DNA of 64,000 bases from the NCBI RefSeq assembly GCF_014873755.1, contig NZ_JADBEG010000001.1, positions 10,423,001-10,487,000 of the forward strand, written 5' to 3'. Origin of the DNA: Amycolatopsis lexingtonensis. GTDB lineage: Bacteria > Actinomycetota > Actinomycetes > Mycobacteriales > Pseudonocardiaceae. Made by a program: the position numbers and the translations under genes. Below are positions 30,380-40,572 of this stretch, piece after piece. Position 1 is the stretch's first letter. Each line of letters starts with the position of its first letter. Below the pieces are notes generated by a model. It was given only the letters and a program-made list of their open reading frames with translations, was not told where the DNA came from and made no database searches.

Positions 30380-31824
30380 CCGGCTGGCACCGGCTCGACC
30401 GGCGCACCCTCGTCGTCACCGCGCTCGTCGCGGCCGGGATCGCGGTCTCGGCGGGAGTTCCGATCGCGATCGGGACGCGATCACTGTGGCTCGTCCCGGC
30501 GGCGGTCCTGTTCGTCGGCGCCGGCGTGCTCGCCGACTTCGTCCGCTGGCGGGCCACCCGGTACCGCCTCACGGCCGAGCGCCTGGAGCTCGAGTTCCGG
30601 TTCCTCGCCCACACGCGCAAGTCCTTGCCGCGCGAGCGGATCCGCACCGTCGACCTGACGGCCAACCCGCTGCACCGCGCGTTCGGCGTCGCGGTGCTGA
30701 CCATCGGCACCGGGCAGCAGGAGGAAATCGCGCTCGCCCCGCTGGCCCGGGCGGACGCCGAAGCCCTGCGCACCGAACTGCTGCACCGCGTCCCGCCCGC
30801 CGAGCGCACCGACGGTCCGCTCGCGAGCCTCGACAAGCGCTGGATCCGGTACGCGCCGGTGTCGTTCGTCGCGCCCGCGCTCGGCCTGTCCGCGTTCGGC
30901 GGGCTGTACAAGGTCGCGGACTGGTTCGGTGCCGGTGGCGGACTGCTGAAGTGGCTGCTCGACCGCTTCGGCGACGTCCCGCTGGTCGCGAGCATCCTGC
31001 TTCTGCTGGTCCTCGCGATCGTGCTCGGCGTGGCCGGGGCCGCCGGCCTGTTCGTCGAAATGTGGTGGCACTACCGGCTGGACCGCGAACCCGGCGGCAC
31101 CCTGCGCGTCCGCCGCGGCCTGCTGACGACCCGGTCGATCACGATCGAGGAGCGGCGCCTGCGCGGGGTCGAGCTCGTCGAGCCGCTCGGGGCCCGGCTC
31201 GCCGGCGCCGCCCGCGTCGACGCCATCGCCACCGGCATGAAGCGCGACGACGGCAAGACCGAAGCCAAGACGCTGCTGCCCGCGGCGCCGCGCGTGGTGG
31301 CCGTGGACGTGGCCGCGCAGGTGGTGGGGGAGCCCGTCGCGGACGTCGAACTGGTGCCGCACCCGCCGGCCGCCCGGGGACGGCGGCTGCGCTGGGCCCT
31401 GCTGACCGCGCTGGCGCCGGTCGTGGTCCTGCTGGTGCTCGGCGTGCTGCTCACCGACGTCCTGCTCGTGCTGGGCGCGGCCCTCGCCGTCGTCGCGCTG
31501 CCGGTGGCGGTCCTGCTGGCCCGGGACGCCTACCGCGGCCTCGGGCACGGCGTGCGCGGCCGCTACCTGGTCGTGCGCGCGGGCACGGTCCGGCGCGGCA
31601 CGGCCGTCCTGGCGCGGGACGGGGTGATCGGCTGGACGGTGAAGCAGTCGGTGTTCCAGCGCCGCCGCGGGCTCGCGACCTTCACCGCGACCACGGCGGC
31701 GGGCACCGGCGCCTACTCGATCCTGGACGCCGACGCCGTCGAAGGGCTCGAGTTCGCTTCGGCGGCCGTGCCCGGCATCCTGGCGCCGTTCGCTTCGGCG
31801 CCCGCCGAAGCGTCGCGGACCTAG
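30376..31824 (+). CDS. Bacterial PH-domain membrane protein with three PH repeats (YdbT-like)
   Basis: The 482-residue protein has N-terminal membrane helices (~13-55), a bPH2 domain (TRYRLTAERLELEFRFLAH to ~135), another helix pair (~175-235), a second PH domain (YRLDREPGGTLRVRRGLLTT), a third helix pair (~355-395) and a third PH domain (GRYLVVRAGTVRRGTAVLAR). This matches YdbT architecture. Translationally coupled to the YdbS-like gene by a GTGA overlap. Inner-membrane location expected; mechanism unknown. Confidence 0.87.
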   Translation: MTGWHRLDRRTLVVTALVAAGIAVSAGVPIAIGTRSLWLVPAAVLFVGAGVLADFVRWRATRYRLTAERLELEFRFLAHTRKSLPRERIRTVDLTANPLHRAFGVAVLTIGTGQQEEIALAPLARADAEALRTELLHRVPPAERTDGPLASLDKRWIRYAPVSFVAPALGLSAFGGLYKVADWFGAGGGLLKWLLDRFGDVPLVASILLLLVLAIVLGVAGAAGLFVEMWWHYRLDREPGGTLRVRRGLLTTRSITIEERRLRGVELVEPLGARLAGAARVDAIATGMKRDDGKTEAKTLLPAAPRVVAVDVAAQVVGEPVADVELVPHPPAARGRRLRWALLTALAPVVVLLVLGVLLTDVLLVLGAALAVVALPVAVLLARDAYRGLGHGVRGRYLVVRAGTVRRGTAVLARDGVIGWTVKQSVFQRRRGLATFTATTAAGTGAYSILDADAVEGLEFASAAVPGILAPFASAPAEASRT

Positions 31825-31833
31825 GTTCGGGGC

Positions 31834-32598
31834 ATGGACGAATTCCGTGCCCTGCACGTCCCCGGGGCCCCGCTGCTGCTGCCGAACGCGTGGGAGTTCG
31901 GCGTCGGCGCCTTCCTCGCCGCGCAGGGCTTCCGCGCGCTCGGCACGACGAGCCTCGGCGTGTCCGCGGCGGTGGGGGAGCCGGACGGCGCGCCGTCGTC
32001 GCGGGCCGCGACCGTCGCGCTGGCCGCCCGCCTCACCCGGCTGGACGCGCTGGTCAGCGTCGACATCGCCGACGGGTTCAGCGCGGACCCGGCCGCGGTC
32101 GCCGACCTCGTCGAGGAACTGGCCGGATCCGGCGTCGCCGGCGTCAACCTCGAAGACGGCCGCGCCGACGGCTCGCTGGCCGCGGTCGACGTCCAGTGCG
32201 CGCTGGTCACGGCCGTCAAGGAGCGGGTGCCGGGGCTGTTCGTCAACGCGCGGACCGACACGCACTGGGCCGGCGACCGCTCGATCGCCGAAGCCGAACG
32301 GCGGGTGCGGGCGTACGCGGCGGCGGGCGCGGACGGCGTATTCGTGCCCGGCCTCGCCGAGCCCGCGGACGTCGAGCGGATCGTCGCCGCGGGCCTCCCG
32401 CTCAACCTGCTCTTCCTGCCGGGGAAGGTCACCGTGGCAGGTCTGGCGGAGCTGGGCGTGGCGCGGATCAGCCTCGGCTCGCTGCCGTATCGGATGGCCC
32501 TCGCGGCCGCCGCCGAAACCGCGCTGGCCGTGCGCGACGGCCGTGACCTGCCGCTGAGCCCGCCCTCCTACGCCGACGTCGTCGCCTTCCTGCCCTAA
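31834..32598 (+). CDS. Isocitrate lyase/PEP mutase superfamily protein
   Basis: The 254-residue TIM-barrel protein follows the PEP mutase/2-methylisocitrate lyase family: LLLPNAWEFGVGAF, FRALGTTSLGVSAAVG, the metal-binding SVDIADGFS, GVNLEDG, FVNARTDTHW and the C-terminal ISLGSLPYRMAL. Members cleave or form C-C or P-C bonds of small oxo-acids; stand-alone ones like this are mostly of unknown substrate. Starts ~10 bp after the PH gene and is followed 31 bp later by an aminotransferase gene. Confidence 0.88.
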   Translation: MDEFRALHVPGAPLLLPNAWEFGVGAFLAAQGFRALGTTSLGVSAAVGEPDGAPSSRAATVALAARLTRLDALVSVDIADGFSADPAAVADLVEELAGSGVAGVNLEDGRADGSLAAVDVQCALVTAVKERVPGLFVNARTDTHWAGDRSIAEAERRVRAYAAAGADGVFVPGLAEPADVERIVAAGLPLNLLFLPGKVTVAGLAELGVARISLGSLPYRMALAAAAETALAVRDGRDLPLSPPSYADVVAFLP

Positions 32599-32629
32599 AC
32601 GGCTTGCCCCGGTCTGCTTGAGTCGGGGT

Positions 32630-33643
32630 ATGCGCGCCTTCGGAACCGACTTCGCCGTCCCCGCCGGATACCTGAACACGCCCAGCGTGGGCATTCCGCC
32701 CGCGCCGGTGGCCGAAGCCGTGGCGGAGTCGGTCGAACGGTGGCGGACCGGCGCGACCCGGCCGGGCGAGTTCGACCCGTACGTCGCCCGCTCGCGGGCC
32801 GGGTTCGCGCGGCTGCTCGGCGTCGACCCCGGGCGGGTCGCGATCGGCGCGTCGGCCTCGCAGCTCGTCGCCAACGTCGCCGCGGCGCTGCCCGCGGGTA
32901 CCCGCGTCCTGGCCGCCGAGGGCGACTTCACCAGCGTCACGTTCCCCTTCGCGGCGAACCCGGGCGTCACGGTGACGGAAGTGCCGCTGGAGCTGCTCCC
33001 GGAGCGCGTCGAAGGGCACGACGTCGTCGCGGTGAGCGTCGTCCAGTCCGCCGACGGCCGGATCGTGGACCTGCCGGCCCTGCGCGCGGCCGCCGAAGCC
33101 GCCGGTGCGGCGGTGCTGCTGGACGCCACCCAGGCGGCGGGCTGGCTGCCGCTGGACATCGCCTGGGCCGGCTGGGTGGTCGCGGCGGGCTACAAGTGGC
33201 TGCTCTCGCCGCGCGGCTGCGCGTGGCTGTACGTCCACCCGGACGTGCACGAGCGCACCCGGCCGGTCGCGGCGAACTGGTACGCGGGGGAGGACCCGTG
33301 GGCGACCGTCTACGGCCTCCCGCTGCGCGTGGCCGGTGACGCGCGGGCGTTCGACCTCTCGCCGGTGTGGCTCGCCCACGTCGGCGCCGCGGCGGCGCTG
33401 GAGTACCTCGATCGGGTGGACTTGGCCCAGGTGCGCGCGCACAACACCGGGCTGGCCGACGCGCTGCTGGAGAAGCTGGGGCTGCCCCCGCGCGGCACCG
33501 CGATCGTGGCGCTCGACGCCGATCCCCAGCGAGTGGCGGCGGCCGGCATCGCGTCGAGCGTCCGCGGCGGCCGGGTGCGGGTCGGCTTCCACCTCTACAA
33601 CACCGCTGACGACGTCGAACGCGTTTTACGCGCATTCGAGTGA
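32630..33643 (+). CDS. Class V aminotransferase (cysteine-desulfurase/kynureninase fold)
   Basis: The 337-residue PLP enzyme has GASASQLVANVAAALPAG, VSVVQSADGRIVDLPAL, LLDATQAAGWLP and the PLP lysine Lys189 in AAGYKWLLSPRGCAW. No catalytic cysteine loop is seen, so cysteine desulfurase is less likely than a lyase or epimerase-type class V enzyme. ATG 32630 preferred to an upstream TTG. Probably co-transcribed with the PEP-mutase-like gene. Confidence 0.87.
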   Translation: MRAFGTDFAVPAGYLNTPSVGIPPAPVAEAVAESVERWRTGATRPGEFDPYVARSRAGFARLLGVDPGRVAIGASASQLVANVAAALPAGTRVLAAEGDFTSVTFPFAANPGVTVTEVPLELLPERVEGHDVVAVSVVQSADGRIVDLPALRAAAEAAGAAVLLDATQAAGWLPLDIAWAGWVVAAGYKWLLSPRGCAWLYVHPDVHERTRPVAANWYAGEDPWATVYGLPLRVAGDARAFDLSPVWLAHVGAAAALEYLDRVDLAQVRAHNTGLADALLEKLGLPPRGTAIVALDADPQRVAAAGIASSVRGGRVRVGFHLYNTADDVERVLRAFE

Positions 33644-33677
33644 ACGCCGCCACGGCGGTGAACTACCGTATGTCCCC

Positions 33678-34352
33678 GTGGTTGGTGCTCGTTTCACCCC
33701 AGGCCCGTCCGACACGGCCCCGCTGGGCGCGGTGCCCCCGCAGCCCCGCCCGCCCGCGCCGGGCCCACCGGCGCGCGACACCCGGTCCCTGCTGCTCAAG
33801 GGCGCCGGGCTGGTCGCGATCGCCGTCGTCGCCGGGCTGCTGTGGTTCCTGATCCGGCACGACTCGACCCCGGACCAGCCGGTCGCGCAGCCGCCGTCGC
33901 AGAGTTCGGGGGCCTACCAGTTCACCAAGGTCGCCGGCCCGGCGCGCGCGGACGACTGCCCGGCGAACTCCTACGGCAAGACCAAGGAGTTCTTCGCGGA
34001 CAACCCGTGCCAGTCACTGGTCCGCGCGCTGTACACGACCGAGACCGGCGGGCAGAAGGCCTTGGTGTCGGTGGTCGTGGTGGGGATGCCGGACTCGTCG
34101 AAGGCGAAGGCGCTCAAGGCGCTCACCGACCAGGACAACACCGGCAACGTGACGGACCTGGTCCGCGACAAGACGTTCGCCGGTACCGGCACCCCGAGCC
34201 TGACCGGCAAGAACTCCGCGTACGCCTCGAAGGTCGACGGCACGGACACGACGATCGTGCTCGCCGACTTCTACGAGAAGCACACGGACAAGGCCCTGAT
34301 CGAGAAGATCGCCGACGACGCCCTGCGCCTGTCGGCGGACCTCCACTCCTGA
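33678..34352 (+). CDS. Membrane-anchored protein of unknown function
   Basis: The 224-residue product has a Pro-rich cytoplasmic N-terminus (~1-35), one transmembrane helix (LLLKGAGLVAIAVVAGLLWFLI, split at ~36-57) and an extracytoplasmic domain of ~165 residues with two Cys (DDCPANSYG, DNPCQSLVRALYT) and a Lys/Asp-rich fold. The family is not recognised; similar single-pass proteins are common in Pseudonocardiaceae. GTG 33678 fits the start of the Pro-rich tail, without a strong Shine-Dalgarno. A palindromic terminator-like repeat follows. Confidence 0.72.
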   Translation: MVGARFTPGPSDTAPLGAVPPQPRPPAPGPPARDTRSLLLKGAGLVAIAVVAGLLWFLIRHDSTPDQPVAQPPSQSSGAYQFTKVAGPARADDCPANSYGKTKEFFADNPCQSLVRALYTTETGGQKALVSVVVVGMPDSSKAKALKALTDQDNTGNVTDLVRDKTFAGTGTPSLTGKNSAYASKVDGTDTTIVLADFYEKHTDKALIEKIADDALRLSADLHS

Positions 34353-34359
34353 CCGAAGT

Positions 34360-34410
34360 CCGTGAAGGCCTCCTTAACGGGCACAAACGCCGGTAAGGAG
34401 GCCTTCACGG
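34360..34410. repeat. Palindromic repeat copy A (CCGTGAAGGCCTCCTTA), terminator-like
   Basis: Perfect 17-bp arms (34360-34376 and 34394-34410) enclose a 17-base loop. The same arm sequence recurs at 55705-55755. It sits between the convergent membrane-protein gene (ends 34352) and DUF4439 gene (ends 34415), where it could terminate both transcripts. The arm contains AAGGAGGCCTTCACGG, the core of the repeat. Confidence 0.85.
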
Positions 34411-34414
34411 CGTT

Positions 34415-35344
34415 TCAGCCGGCCTGGCCCGGCATCGCGATCGCCGTCGGCTTCTCGCCCGCCTCGGCGCGCCAGGGGGTGCCGCGGCGGGACGCGGCGA
34501 CCAGCGCGTGCAGCGCCGTCGTCCGCAGGCCCGCGTCGTCGGTGTGGTTCACCACCGCCAGCCACGCCGACGCGCAGTCGGCCTCGGCCGTCGCGACGAC
34601 CAGGGAAGCCGACTTCGCGTCCGTCACCGGGTTCTTCGGCACGTACGCGGCTTCGGGCGCGACGGGCGTCGCCCCCGACGCCGCCAGCGTCGTCTGCAGG
34701 AAGTCCCGGCGCAGGGCGTGTTCCGCGGCGCCGCTCTTCTCGCCTTCGCCGAAGTCGGCCGGCAGGAACGCGCCGACCAGCCCGTACACCCAGACGGCGG
34801 CGTGCTCGGCGGCCAGCGCGGTCTGCAGCGGGTCCACCGCCTCCGCGGGCACGGCGCCCCCGGGTGCGGCGCCCACCTTCGGCGCGTCCTCGCCCGGGCC
34901 CAGCGCGGGGTCGATGCGCTGCAGCGCGGCGCAGCCCGCCGCCACCGCCGCGACCAGCCCGGCGCGGTAGCGCGGCAGCCCGCCGACGAGGTCTTCGGCC
35001 TGCTTGCGCGCGGCCGCCAGCCGGTCCTTGAGATCGCCCAGCGCCGCCGGGGCCGGCGGGGCGGGCGACGACGAAGGTTTCGGCCGGTTCAAGCGGTCCA
35101 CTTCGGACTTGAGCGCGGCCGCGTGCGCCGCGCGGGCGGCCGCGAGCTGACTCGCGGCGTCCTCGCCCTTGGCGAGCGCCCGCGCGGCGGAGGCGTCCGC
35201 GTCGGCGGCGGCCAGCAGCGGCTGCAGCGGGTCGGGGCTTTCGTCGTAGCCGGGCCCGCAGGCGGCGAGCGGGACGGCCAGCGCGGCCAGCGCCCCCGCG
35301 CGGAGGGCGGCACGACGGGTCAGGTCGGTCGGTCTTCCGGTCAC
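34415..35344 (-). CDS. DUF4439 ferritin-like-fold lipoprotein
   Basis: The 309-residue protein has a twin-arginine-type signal (DLTRRAALRAGALAALAVP) ending in a lipobox LAAC, a long coiled-coil middle (LKSEVDRLNRPKP, LGDLKDRLAAARKQAEDL), and a C-terminal DUF4439 ferritin-like helical bundle (LAAEHAAVWVYGLVGAFLP, GAAEHALRRDFLQTTLAASGA). Actinobacteria place this gene beside rimP, as here. GTG at 35344. Location: outer face of the membrane. Function unknown. Confidence 0.88.
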   Translation of the reverse strand: MTGRPTDLTRRAALRAGALAALAVPLAACGPGYDESPDPLQPLLAAADADASAARALAKGEDAASQLAAARAAHAAALKSEVDRLNRPKPSSSPAPPAPAALGDLKDRLAAARKQAEDLVGGLPRYRAGLVAAVAAGCAALQRIDPALGPGEDAPKVGAAPGGAVPAEAVDPLQTALAAEHAAVWVYGLVGAFLPADFGEGEKSGAAEHALRRDFLQTTLAASGATPVAPEAAYVPKNPVTDAKSASLVVATAEADCASAWLAVVNHTDDAGLRTTALHALVAASRRGTPWRAEAGEKPTAIAMPGQAG

Positions 35345-35453
35345 GTCGGCCCATCCTGCCAGGCCCCCGGCCGCCCCCGCCGCTCGCGCGGCCCGAGCGG
35401 GCGACCGGATAAGCTGGTCCACCACCGACCCGCGTAACCAAGGAGAGCCCCAC

Positions 35454-35987
35454 GTGCCAGGAGAACTCGCCAGCCGGCTCCAGCCGATAGTGGCCGAAGC
35501 CGTCACCGCCGCGGGTTTCGACCTCGACTCGTTCGAGGTGCAACAGGCCGGCCGGCGGCAGCTGGTCAAGGTCGTCGTCGACGCCGACGACGGGGTCGGG
35601 CTGGACGAGGTGGCCGAGGTCAGCCGCAAGGTCTCGGCGGCGCTCGACGAGAACGACCACGTGCTCGCGAGTGCCTACACGCTGGAGGTCACCTCGCCGG
35701 GTCTCGACCGTCCACTCACCCAGGCCCGCCACTGGCGGCGCGCGCGGTACCGGCTGGTGAAGGTCACCCCGGCCGACGGCACGGCCTTCATCGGCCGGGT
35801 CGGTCACGCGGGCGAGGACGCCGCCCGCGTCCTCGAAGGCGGCAAGCTCCGCGACGTCCGCTACGCCGACGTGGCGAAGGCGGTCGTGGAGATCGAGTTC
35901 AAGCAGCCGCCCGCCGAGGACCTGAAACTGCTCGAAGACGACGCGTCCGGCATCATCGCGGCCGAGACGGAGAAGGGGTCGAAGTGA
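35454..35987 (+). CDS. rimP: Ribosome maturation factor RimP
   Basis: The 177-residue protein matches RimP: N-terminal domain ([48 protein letters not shown]) and a C-terminal SH3-like domain after [10 protein letters not shown]. It is required for 30S assembly. GTG start with AAGGAG at about 35441. It heads the operon rimP-nusA-ylxR-infB; its stop overlaps the nusA start. The C-terminal extension is acidic and longer than in E. coli. Confidence 0.96.
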   Translation: MPGELASRLQPIVAEAVTAAGFDLDSFEVQQAGRRQLVKVVVDADDGVGLDEVAEVSRKVSAALDENDHVLASAYTLEVTSPGLDRPLTQARHWRRARYRLVKVTPADGTAFIGRVGHAGEDAARVLEGGKLRDVRYADVAKAVVEIEFKQPPAEDLKLLEDDASGIIAAETEKGSK

Positions 35988-37030
35988 ACGTCGACATCGC
36001 CGCGCTGCGGGCGATCGAACGGGACAAGGACATCCCCTTCGAAACGGTGATCGAGGCCATCGAGACGGCCTTGCTCACCGCGTACAAGCACACCGAGGGC
36101 CACCAGCCGCACGCCCGCATCGACATCGACCGCAAGACGGGACTGGTGCGCGTGCTCGCGCACACGCTGACCCACGACGGCCAGGTCGACGAAGAGTGGG
36201 ACGACACCCCCGAGGGCTTCGGCCGGATCGCCGCCACCACCGCGCGCCAGGTCATCCTGCAGCGGCTGCGCGACGCCGAGCACGAGAAGACGTTCGGCGA
36301 GTTCTCCACCAAGGAGGGCGAGATCATCGCCGGGGTGATCCAGCGCGACGCCCGCGCCAACGCCCGCGGCATGGTCGTGGTCCAGGTGGGTGACACCGAG
36401 GGCGTGCTGCCCTCCGGCGAGCAGGTCGCCGGGGAGTCCTACGAGCACGGCAGCCGGATCAAGGCGTACGTGCTCACCGTGTCGCGCAGCAACCGCGGCC
36501 CGCAGATCACGCTCTCGCGTTCGCACCCCAACCTGGTGCGCAAGCTGTTCGCGCTCGAGGTGCCGGAGATCGCCGACGGGACCGTCGAGATCGCCGCCGT
36601 CGCGCGCGAACCGGGGCACCGCACCAAGATCGCGGTCAAGTCCACCGTGCCGGGCGTCAACGCCAAGGGCGCCTGCATCGGCCCGGTCGGCGCGCGCGTG
36701 CGCAACGTGATGAGCGAGCTGGCCGGCGAGAAGATCGACATCATCGACTTCTCCGACGACCCGGCCCGCTTCGTCGGGAATGCGCTGTCGCCGGCCAAGG
36801 TTGTTTCGGTACGAGTCGTGGACGAGCGGGCGAAGACCGCCCGCGTCGTGGTGCCGGACTTCCAGCTGTCGCTGGCGATCGGCAAGGAGGGCCAGAACGC
36901 CCGCCTCGCCGCCCGCCTGACCGGCTGGCGGATCGACATCCGCAGCGACGCCGCACCGGCCGACGACGAGGGTGATCAAGACCACGCCGGTCCGACGCGG
37001 CCCGCCGCGACAACCGGTTCGGCTGAGTGA
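35984..37030 (+). CDS. nusA: Transcription termination/antitermination factor NusA
   Basis: The 348-residue protein has the NusA N-terminal domain ([36 protein letters not shown] split across 1-36), an S1 domain (~125-200; [22 protein letters not shown]), and two KH domains ([39 protein letters not shown]). It lacks the C-terminal acidic repeats of E. coli NusA, as in other actinobacteria. It binds RNA polymerase at pause sites and terminators. Start overlaps rimP stop (GTGA). Confidence 0.96.
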   Translation: MNVDIAALRAIERDKDIPFETVIEAIETALLTAYKHTEGHQPHARIDIDRKTGLVRVLAHTLTHDGQVDEEWDDTPEGFGRIAATTARQVILQRLRDAEHEKTFGEFSTKEGEIIAGVIQRDARANARGMVVVQVGDTEGVLPSGEQVAGESYEHGSRIKAYVLTVSRSNRGPQITLSRSHPNLVRKLFALEVPEIADGTVEIAAVAREPGHRTKIAVKSTVPGVNAKGACIGPVGARVRNVMSELAGEKIDIIDFSDDPARFVGNALSPAKVVSVRVVDERAKTARVVVPDFQLSLAIGKEGQNARLAARLTGWRIDIRSDAAPADDEGDQDHAGPTRPAATTGSAE

Positions 37031-37425
37031 AGGTCGAAGCGCTAGACTCAGGAGTGGTTCAAAGCCCGCGGCGGGTAGCCGAGCACCAGCCCCACCGGAA
37101 TTTCCCGGTGCGGACTTGTGTCGGCTGCAAGCGGCGGGCATTGATCGGTGAGCTGCTGCGCGTGGTCGCGGTGGCCGGGCGGGTGGTCGTCGACGGACGT
37201 CGGCGGCTGCCGGGCCGGGGGGCTTGGCTGCACCCCGACCCGGACTGCCTGGCCAAGGCCGAACGGCGGCGGGCCTTCCCCAGAGCCCTGCGGGCGACGG
37301 GGGCGCTCGACGCCCGCGAGGTCCGCGAGCACGTCGGGCTCACCACGACGCACCACGAACCCGGGACGTCCCCGGGGTCGCGAGGAACCAAGGAAGCAGG
37401 TCGACCCGTCATGAGTCAGCCGTGA
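37027..37425 (+). CDS. ylxR: YlxR (DUF448) RNA-binding protein
   Basis: The product contains the YlxR core: [49 protein letters not shown]. Family members are small and usually encoded between nusA and infB; B. subtilis YlxR is nucleoid-associated. The GTG 37027 overlaps the nusA stop; an alternative GTG at 37054 gives a shorter N-terminus. The C-terminus runs about 30 residues past the conserved domain. The start is the main uncertainty. Confidence 0.85.
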   Translation: MKVEALDSGVVQSPRRVAEHQPHRNFPVRTCVGCKRRALIGELLRVVAVAGRVVVDGRRRLPGRGAWLHPDPDCLAKAERRRAFPRALRATGALDAREVREHVGLTTTHHEPGTSPGSRGTKEAGRPVMSQP

Positions 37426-37503
37426 AGCTGAAGCCATGAGCGTCAGACAATAAGGACGAGGTCAGCGGGTTTTCCGCCTGGCCTCCCCTAGATGAGGAGA
37501 GTT

Positions 37504-40497
37504 GTGCCAGGCAAGGCCCGCGTACACGAGCTCGCGAAAGAGCTCGGCATCACCAGCAAGGACGTTCTCGCGAAGTTGAAGGAACAGGGCGAGTTCGTCA
37601 AGTCCGCGTCATCCACGGTCGAGGCGCCCGTCGCCCGCCGTCTCCGCGACGCGTACGCCCCCAAGGGCGCCAAGAAGCCCACCCCCGGCCCGTCGGCTCG
37701 CCCCGGCCCGCCGGCCGCCAAGCCCGGTGCGCCCGCCGCCCCGAAGCCCCCCGCGCCTGCCCAGCAGGCTCCGGCGGCCAAGGCGGCACCCGCTCCGGCC
37801 GCGCCGGCTCCGGCCGCGCCCCAGCAGCAGGCGCCCGCCGCCTCGAAGCCGGCCACCCCGGGGCAGCGCCCCGGCCCGCGGCCCGGCCCCCGGCCGGCGA
37901 CGCCCGCACCCCAGCAGCAGGTCCCGGCCGCGAAAGCCGAAGCTCCTGCCGCGCCCAAGCAGGACACCCCGGCCGCGCCCGCACAGGGCGGCACCGGCTC
38001 GGTCGTCCCGCCGAAGCCGCAGGGCCCCAAGCCCGGCGGTCCCAAGCCCGGCCCGCGCACCCCGCGCGTCGGCAACAACCCGTTCGGCGTCGGTTCCGGC
38101 GCCCCGGCTCCGCGTCCGCAGGCCCCGCGCCCCGGTGGCGGGCAGGGTGGCGACAACCGCCCGCCGCGTCCCGGTGGCGGCCAGGGCGGCGGTGACCGTC
38201 CGGCCCCGCGGCCCGGCGGCGGCGCCGGTGGCAACCGGCCGAGCCCGGGCAACATGCCCCCGCGGCCGAACCCCGGCATGATGCCGGGCCGCACGCAGCG
38301 TCCCGCCGGTCCCGGTGGCGGCGCCCGCGGTGGCCCCGGCGGCGGTGCCCGTGGCGGCCCCGGTGGCGGCGGCGGTCGTCCCGGTGGCGGCGGCGGCGGT
38401 TTCCGCGGTGGTCCCGGTGGCGGTGGCGGTGGCGGTGGCTTCCGCGGTGGTCCCGGTGGCGGCGGCGGTGGCGGCGGTTTCCGTCCCGGCGGCGGCACGG
38501 GTGCCCCGGCCGGCGGTGGCGGTGGCTTCCGCGGTGGCGGCGGCGGTCGTGGCGGCCCCGGTGGCCGTGGCGGTACCGCGGGTGCCTTCGGGCGTCCCGG
38601 TGGTCCCTCGCGCAAGGGCCGCAAGTCGAAGCGGCAGAAGCGCCAGGAGTACATGGACAACATGCAGGCGCCCAGCGTCGGCGGCGTCCGCCTGCCCAAG
38701 GGGCAGGGCGAGACGATCCGGCTGCCGCGGGGTGCTTCGCTGACCGACTTCGCCGAGAAGATCGACGCCAACCCGGCTTCGCTGGTGCAGGTGCTCTTCC
38801 ACCTCGGCGAGATGGTCACCGCGACGCAGTCCGTGTCGGACGACATCCTCGAGCTGCTCGGCGGCGAAATGAACTACACGGTTCAGGTCGTCAGCCCCGA
38901 GGAAGAAGACCGCGAGCTGCTGGAGACCTTCGACATCACCTACGGCGACGACGCCGGTGGCGAAGAGGATCTGCAGGTCAGGCCGCCGGTCGTGACCATC
39001 ATGGGTCACGTCGACCACGGTAAGACCCGCCTGCTCGACACGATCCGGAAGACGAAGGTCCGCGAGAGCGAGGCCGGCGGCATCACGCAGCACATCGGTG
39101 CGTACCAGATCGAGACCGAGCTCGAGGGCAACCCGCGTCTGATCACCTTCATCGACACCCCGGGTCACGAGGCGTTCACCGCCATGCGTGCCCGTGGTGC
39201 CAACTCGACCGACATCGCGGTGATCGTGGTGGCGGCCGACGACGGTGTGATGCCGCAGACGGTCGAGGCGATCAACCACGCGCAGGCCGCCAAGGCCCCG
39301 ATCGTGGTCGCGATCAACAAGATCGACAAGGAAGGCGCGAACCCGGACAAGATCCGGCAGCAGCTGACCGAGTACGGCCTGGTCGCCGAGGAGTACGGCG
39401 GCGACACGATGTTCGTCGAGATCTCCGCGCGGCAGAACATCAACATCGACGGCCTGCTCGAGGCGATCCTGCTGACCGCCGACGCCGCTCTGGACCTCCG
39501 GGCCAACCCGGACATGGAGGCCCAGGGTGTCGCGATCGAGGCGCACCTCGACCGCGGCCGCGGCCCGGTGGCCACCGTCCTGGTCCAGCGCGGCACGCTG
39601 CGCGTCGGTGACTCGGTCGTGGCGGGTGACGCCTACGGCCGCGTCCGCCGGATGGTCGACGAGCACAACGTCGACGTCACCGAGGCGCTGCCGTCGCGGC
39701 CCGTCCAGGTCATCGGGTTCACCTCGGTGCCGGGTGCGGGTGACACCTTCCTGGTGGTCGACGAGGACCGCGTCGCCCGGCAGATCGCCGAGCGCCGTGC
39801 CGCCCGTACGCGCAACGCGCTCAACGCGTCGCGCCGCAAGCGGGTCAGCCTCGAGGACCTCGACTCCGCCTTGAAGGAGACGAACAGCCTCAACCTGATC
39901 ATCAAGGGTGACAACTCGGGTACCGTCGAGGCCCTCGAAGCCTCGCTGCTCCAGCTGGACGTCGGCGACGAGGTCGAGCTGAATGTGGTCCACCGCGGTG
40001 TCGGTGGCGTGACCGAGTCGGACATCGACCTGGCGACCGCGTCCGACGCGATCGTCCTCGGGTTCAACGTCCGCGCCCAGGGCAAGGCGACCGAGCGGGC
40101 CACCCGCGAGGGCGTCGACGTCCGGTACTACACGGTCATCTACCAGGCGATCGACGAGATCGAGCAGGCCCTCAAGGGCATGCTCAAGCCGGAGTACGAA
40201 GAGGTCGAGCTGGGCCGCGCGGAGGTTCGCGAGGTCTTCAAGTCCTCCAAGATCGGCACGATCGCGGGTTGCCTGGTCATGTCCGGCGAGATCCGGCGCA
40301 ACGCCCGGGCCCGTCTGCTCCGCGACGGCACCGTCGTGGCGGAGAACCTGCCGATCAGCTCGCTGCGGCGGTTCAAGGACGACGTGGTCGAGGTCCGCGA
40401 GGGCTACGAGTGCGGTCTGACCCTCGGTTCGTACGGCGACCTCAAGGTCGGCGACCAGATCGAGACCTACGAGCAGCGCGAGAAGCCGCGGGCGTAA
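37504..40497 (+). CDS. infB: Translation initiation factor IF-2
   Basis: The ~997-residue protein has an IF2N helical domain ([19 protein letters not shown]), a low-complexity Pro/Ala then Gly/Arg-rich region (~50-370), a second IF2N-like segment ([25 protein letters not shown]), the GTPase domain with G1 GHVDHGKT at ~501-508, G3 DTPGH, G4 NKID, and the C-terminal domains II-IV ([18 protein letters not shown]). It loads initiator tRNA onto the 30S subunit. GTG 37504 chosen because GAGGAGA precedes it and homologues start with [16 protein letters not shown] sequence; an ATG at 37492 is the alternative. Long N-termini are typical of actinobacteria. Confidence 0.95.
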   Translation: MPGKARVHELAKELGITSKDVLAKLKEQGEFVKSASSTVEAPVARRLRDAYAPKGAKKPTPGPSARPGPPAAKPGAPAAPKPPAPAQQAPAAKAAPAPAAPAPAAPQQQAPAASKPATPGQRPGPRPGPRPATPAPQQQVPAAKAEAPAAPKQDTPAAPAQGGTGSVVPPKPQGPKPGGPKPGPRTPRVGNNPFGVGSGAPAPRPQAPRPGGGQGGDNRPPRPGGGQGGGDRPAPRPGGGAGGNRPSPGNMPPRPNPGMMPGRTQRPAGPGGGARGGPGGGARGGPGGGGGRPGGGGGGFRGGPGGGGGGGGFRGGPGGGGGGGGFRPGGGTGAPAGGGGGFRGGGGGRGGPGGRGGTAGAFGRPGGPSRKGRKSKRQKRQEYMDNMQAPSVGGVRLPKGQGETIRLPRGASLTDFAEKIDANPASLVQVLFHLGEMVTATQSVSDDILELLGGEMNYTVQVVSPEEEDRELLETFDITYGDDAGGEEDLQVRPPVVTIMGHVDHGKTRLLDTIRKTKVRESEAGGITQHIGAYQIETELEGNPRLITFIDTPGHEAFTAMRARGANSTDIAVIVVAADDGVMPQTVEAINHAQAAKAPIVVAINKIDKEGANPDKIRQQLTEYGLVAEEYGGDTMFVEISARQNINIDGLLEAILLTADAALDLRANPDMEAQGVAIEAHLDRGRGPVATVLVQRGTLRVGDSVVAGDAYGRVRRMVDEHNVDVTEALPSRPVQVIGFTSVPGAGDTFLVVDEDRVARQIAERRAARTRNALNASRRKRVSLEDLDSALKETNSLNLIIKGDNSGTVEALEASLLQLDVGDEVELNVVHRGVGGVTESDIDLATASDAIVLGFNVRAQGKATERATREGVDVRYYTVIYQAIDEIEQALKGMLKPEYEEVELGRAEVREVFKSSKIGTIAGCLVMSGEIRRNARARLLRDGTVVAENLPISSLRRFKDDVVEVREGYECGLTLGSYGDLKVGDQIETYEQREKPRA

Positions 40498-40505
40498 TCG
40501 CTCGG

Positions 40506-40545
40506 GGGCCGGGTGCGTGCGGGAAGTCCCGCACGCACCCGGCCC
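40506..40545. terminator. Long GC hairpin between infB and DUF503 gene
   Basis: A 19-bp perfect stem (GGGCCGGGTGCGTGCGGGA at 40506-40524 with its complement at 40527-40545) closes over a nominal 2-base loop (a 4-6 base loop in practice). No T-run follows. It could terminate or attenuate between infB and the downstream DUF503-rbfA genes, as operons with shared direction often have partial terminators here. Confidence 0.65.
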
Positions 40546-40572
40546 GTCCCTACTACACCACCAAAACTGCCT

